Positions 21,765 through 24,022 of a DNA stretch of 24,022 nucleotides are shown here, piece after piece. Source of the stretch: Scatosoma sp045588185 (GTDB taxonomy: Bacteria > Bacillota > Clostridia > Christensenellales > Borkfalkiaceae). The position numbers and the translations under genes were made by a program. The stretch lies in assembly GCA_045588185.1 (NCBI GenBank), contig JAZNDR010000022.1, forward strand, positions 1-24,022, written 5' to 3'. The notes beneath the pieces are model-generated. The model did not search any database, had not been told where the DNA came from, and worked only from the letters and a program-made list of their open reading frames with translations. Numbering within the stretch: position 1 is the stretch's first letter; every line of letters starts with the position of its first letter.

Positions 21765-22553
21765 ATGGCGTTTATTGAGATTGAAAGATCGATACGGGAA
21801 AACGAATGGTCGATGCAGGATTTACACACCCACCCGCACTATGAAATTTACTTTTTAAAAAGCGGAACGCGCTCGTTCTTTCTTTCGAACGCGCTGTTTT
21901 GCTTGGAAGCGCCGATCGTAATCGTCATTCCCCCGCACACCTTGCATAAAACGGAAGGCGGGGCTTTCGAACGGTATAATATCAACGTGTCGCCCAACTA
22001 CCTCGACGAATTTCAAGCCGAGGTATTAAACGGGAAGTCGCTCCAAATTATCAAACCGACGGCAAAGGAAATGGACGAGCTATTAAATATCCTCGACGAA
22101 ATGAACGAGGAACGCAAAAAAAAGCACGGCGACTGTATCGTGAAAGGCTTGTTCGCTTACGAAATTTACACGCTGAATAAATTGCAGAGCGAAAAACGCC
22201 CGAAGGTAACGACGAAAAACAGTATTCCTCCGCTCGTTTTAAAAATTATCGACTACCTCAACGAGCACTACGCGGAAAAGCAAACGCTCGACGAGATTGC
22301 CGAGCATTTCTTCATTTCCAAGGGCGCGCTGATGTATACCTTTAAAAAGCATATGGACTGTTCTTTGATAGACTTTCTTATCTCCCTGCGCATTTCCAAA
22401 GCGAAAGAGCTTCTTATCAATACGAAAAAAAGCGTAGAAGAAATTTCCGAGCTGTGCGGATTTTCCTCGGCAAACTATTTCGGATTGATATTCAAGCGCA
22501 AGGAAATGCTCGCTCCCATTCAATACCGAAAACACCAAACGAACAAACAATGA
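21765..22553 (+). CDS. AraC-family transcriptional regulator, probable activator of galacturonate genes
   Basis: A 262-residue two-domain regulator. The N-terminal cupin-type effector domain (about 1-100) carries LHTHPHYEIYFLKSG (20-34) and a PPHTLHKTEGG loop, the typical histidine-rich start of AraC_binding domains. The C-terminal 100 residues hold two helix-turn-helix units: TLDEIAEHFFISKGALMYTFKKH (about 184-206), then SVEEISELCGFSSANYFGLIFKR (about 227-249) just before the end. The ATG has an AAGGA site. It is transcribed divergently from uxaB with overlapping promoters, the classic layout for a pathway-specific regulator. The inducer is presumably galacturonate, tagaturonate or a derivative; not shown by sequence. 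Confidence 0.9.
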   Translation: MAFIEIERSIRENEWSMQDLHTHPHYEIYFLKSGTRSFFLSNALFCLEAPIVIVIPPHTLHKTEGGAFERYNINVSPNYLDEFQAEVLNGKSLQIIKPTAKEMDELLNILDEMNEERKKKHGDCIVKGLFAYEIYTLNKLQSEKRPKVTTKNSIPPLVLKIIDYLNEHYAEKQTLDEIAEHFFISKGALMYTFKKHMDCSLIDFLISLRISKAKELLINTKKSVEEISELCGFSSANYFGLIFKRKEMLAPIQYRKHQTNKQ

Positions 22554-22554
22554 G

Positions 22555-22580
22555 AAAAGCGCGCCGACAGGCGCGCTTTT
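22555..22580. terminator. Bidirectional terminator between the araC-type and alpha/beta hydrolase genes
   Basis: A perfect 11-bp stem AAAAGCGCGCC (22555-22565) / GGCGCGCTTTT (22570-22580) with a GACA loop, immediately after the regulator stop and just beyond the minus-strand stop at 22585. Confidence 0.88.
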
Positions 22581-22584
22581 ACAT

Positions 22585-23271
22585 TTACTTTTTAATGAAC
22601 TCCAAAATAGGCGTTACGTCTTCCAACGAATGCGGGTGATGCTTACAATCGGGCTTTACGATAGAGGTAATTTCAATACCGTTTTGCTTGCAATAGTTAA
22701 TCAAGATTTCCGAGTTACGGTCAAAAGGTACGACCTCGTCCGCCCCGCCTGCCACAACCAGCAAAGGAATATGCAGCGAGAAAAATTCAGGCAGATTGTC
22801 GATAGGATTGCCCTTAAAGGTTTTGAGCGTATCATCGTTGAGCCCGTATTCTTCAAACACCTGTTCCGTGAGCGGACGGTTGCCCTCTTTCCCGTTACAG
22901 GGCCAAGTTTTCATATCCAACACAGGCGCGTCGAGATAAACTTTCTCCACGTATTCGGGATAGAACAGCGCGAAATTGAACGCGTACAAGCCGCCGCGGC
23001 TGAACCCGAACAGGTAACATTTTTCGTCCAAATCAAATTCCTTGATAATGAAATGATAAAATTTGCGCATCAAACGGACGGCGTTATAGCTTCCGTATTT
23101 ATCGCTTATCTTATAATACACACGAGTGTAGCCCTCTTTTAAAAGTGCGACTTCCGCTTGATCGAACGCGTATAAAAACTCCGTTTTCCAAATCCACTTC
23201 CCGTTGGGATTTTCAGGACGGATAACCGTCGCTTCGTAGCCGTTGAACTGTAAAGTATACGTCTTTTCCAT
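22585..23271 (-). CDS. Alpha/beta-hydrolase family protein, probable esterase
   Basis: A 228-residue (230 from the upstream ATG) soluble hydrolase. With numbering from the upstream ATG at 23277, the nucleophile elbow is GFSRGG with Ser93, an acid is likely Asp180 in VVAGGADEVVPF, and the catalytic His is H214 or H216 in CKHHPHSLED. The central LDAPVLDMKTWP stretch and the lack of a signal peptide fit small cytosolic esterases. Two ATGs are possible: 23277 directly abuts the stop of the preceding gene and is only 3 bases from GGAG, while 23271 has a 9-base spacing, so I chose 23271. Last gene of a minus-strand set with the SGNH gene. The substrate is unknown; carbohydrate ester cleavage is inferred from context. 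Confidence 0.82.
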   Translation of the reverse strand: MEKTYTLQFNGYEATVIRPENPNGKWIWKTEFLYAFDQAEVALLKEGYTRVYYKISDKYGSYNAVRLMRKFYHFIIKEFDLDEKCYLFGFSRGGLYAFNFALFYPEYVEKVYLDAPVLDMKTWPCNGKEGNRPLTEQVFEEYGLNDDTLKTFKGNPIDNLPEFFSLHIPLLVVAGGADEVVPFDRNSEILINYCKQNGIEITSIVKPDCKHHPHSLEDVTPILEFIKK

Positions 23272-23277
23272 TTTCAT

Positions 23278-23910
23278 TTACTCCATATATTTTTTAATTT
23301 CTTGATAAAGCATTTCCGCGTACAAGGCGTGCCCCGCGGTGTTGGGGTGCAAGCCGTCAAGAATATGCTTTTTTCTGCCCTCTTCGGTTTTGGGATCGAT
23401 GGGAACGGCATACCCGTCGATAACCGTTAAGCCAAATTCTTTCGCGCGGTATTCAATCGCGTTACGGTAATCTTCCAGCGTGCGTCCCGCTTGATTTGCG
23501 TCATCCCTCCTCCGACGGATAGGCTTTACAACGAATACCTTTGCATTTGCGCGTTCTCGTTTTAAAAAATCGTATAACAAGTATAACGCGCCGTAAAAGG
23601 TATCTTCCGTTCTATCTTCTATTTTGCCGAGCGGTACGTCCGTGCCGTAGTCGTTCGTGCCTGCCGCCAAAACGATAATATCGCCGCTTTCCATATTTTT
23701 CGCCGTTTTTACAATCGCTTGTTCGGGGCAAACGGTAGTTGCACTGCTAATAGAAACGCCGTTCACGCCGTAATTTATCAACTCGTCACAACCAAGCTTT
23801 TGTTGTAACCCCTCGGCAAAGTTAGGGCTTGCAACACTAAAAGGAGCTTCCTGCCCCTCTGCCGTATATGTGCCTTTCGTGATAGAATCGCCTATCGTTA
23901 CTAATCTCAT
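23278..23910 (-). CDS. SGNH/GDSL-type hydrolase (second copy)
   Basis: A 210-residue compact esterase with all four SGNH blocks: TIGDSIT with Ser9, NYGVNGVS (Gly48 region), AAGTNDYG with Asn86, and DGLHPN with Asp185 and His188. The C-terminal DxxH makes a complete catalytic triad, unlike the SGNH protein inside the uxaB-uxaA operon. There is no signal peptide. AAGGAG stands 9 bases before the ATG. It runs directly into the alpha/beta hydrolase gene and begins 12 bases after the stop of the truncated gene at the window edge, so the three form one operon. The family includes rhamnogalacturonan and xylan acetylesterases, but the substrate cannot be set from sequence. Confidence 0.9.
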   Translation of the reverse strand: MRLVTIGDSITKGTYTAEGQEAPFSVASPNFAEGLQQKLGCDELINYGVNGVSISSATTVCPEQAIVKTAKNMESGDIIVLAAGTNDYGTDVPLGKIEDRTEDTFYGALYLLYDFLKRERANAKVFVVKPIRRRRDDANQAGRTLEDYRNAIEYRAKEFGLTVIDGYAVPIDPKTEEGRKKHILDGLHPNTAGHALYAEMLYQEIKKYME

Positions 23911-23922
23911 CGTTTACTCTCC

Positions 23923-24022
23923 TTATAAGGAATTCATTGCCTCGTTGATAGCGGGCCATACGATATCCTCGCACCACCAGTGTCCCTTGGGCGTTTCGTA
24001 CAGCTTACAATTTTCTTCCGCA
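23923..24022 (-). CDS. C-terminal end of an unidentified protein (5' part outside the window)
   Basis: An open frame enters from the window edge and ends at TAA (23923-23925). The visible tail contains CKLYETPKGHWWCEDIV and ends in NEAMNSL. The GHWW context resembles the catalytic-His loop of polysaccharide esterases with an alpha/beta-hydrolase fold, in which GHxW is followed by a final helix, but 32 residues are too few to name a family. It lies 12 bases upstream of the SGNH gene, so it is probably in the same operon. Confidence 0.6.
   Translation of the reverse strand, partial: AEENCKLYETPKGHWWCEDIVWPAINEAMNSL

Overview
The window looks like chromosome of a low-to-moderate-GC Firmicute, most likely an uncultured gut-type member of the Clostridia. 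The basis is the gene families: an ileS of the clostridial/eukaryote-like type behind a T-box leader, an archaeal-type aspartyl-tRNA synthetase, a PhoU-fused Na/Pi transporter, YitT, CadC-like control of a metal ATPase, AGGAG ribosome binding sites, and TTGACA/TATAAT promoters with 16-18 bp spacers. No phage, insertion sequence, CRISPR array, tRNA or rRNA gene was seen. Nearly all genes are on the minus strand. The exceptions are the pyridoxal kinase gene, a 6S-like RNA and an AraC-type regulator.

Layout from low to high coordinates. 1-4005: two aminoacyl-tRNA synthetases, ileS (3' end cut by the window edge) with a T-box leader, and archaeal-type aspS. 4056-5230: pyridoxal/pyridoxamine kinase, then a probable 6S RNA with its own consensus promoter and terminator. 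5236-9190: a DUF4097-type exported beta-repeat protein, a Na/Pi symporter, and an rdgB-yfcE pair. 9199-11877: a Zn/Cd/Pb efflux unit, a CadC-like ArsR repressor followed by a P1B-type ATPase, with an SmtB/CadC-like operator just downstream of the -10. 12020-12884: an RluA-family pseudouridine synthase.

12896-21725 is the metabolic core, a D-galacturonate (pectin monomer) catabolic locus in two minus-strand operons. Operon A, from a promoter at 21.7 kb, is uxaB - cytosolic SGNH esterase - uxaA. Operon B, from a consensus promoter at 17.85 kb, is uxaC - YitT-like membrane protein - eda - kdgK - ROK kinase. Together they give the full route galacturonate -> tagaturonate (UxaC) -> altronate (UxaB) -> 2-keto-3-deoxygluconate (UxaA) -> KDPG (KdgK) -> pyruvate + glyceraldehyde-3-phosphate (Eda). 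A divergent AraC-family regulator shares an overlapping promoter region with operon A. Beyond it, a third minus-strand set encodes an alpha/beta hydrolase, a second SGNH hydrolase and the tail of another protein, probably accessory esterases. No dedicated uronate transporter is visible.

The least ordinary points are the T-box leader with a divergent antiterminator bulge, the YitT protein and signal-less esterase inside the uronate operons, the 6S-like RNA, and the CadC-like sensor with a complete helix-5 metal site but an eroded cysteine site. I found no clear sign of a wholly new defence or mobile system here.
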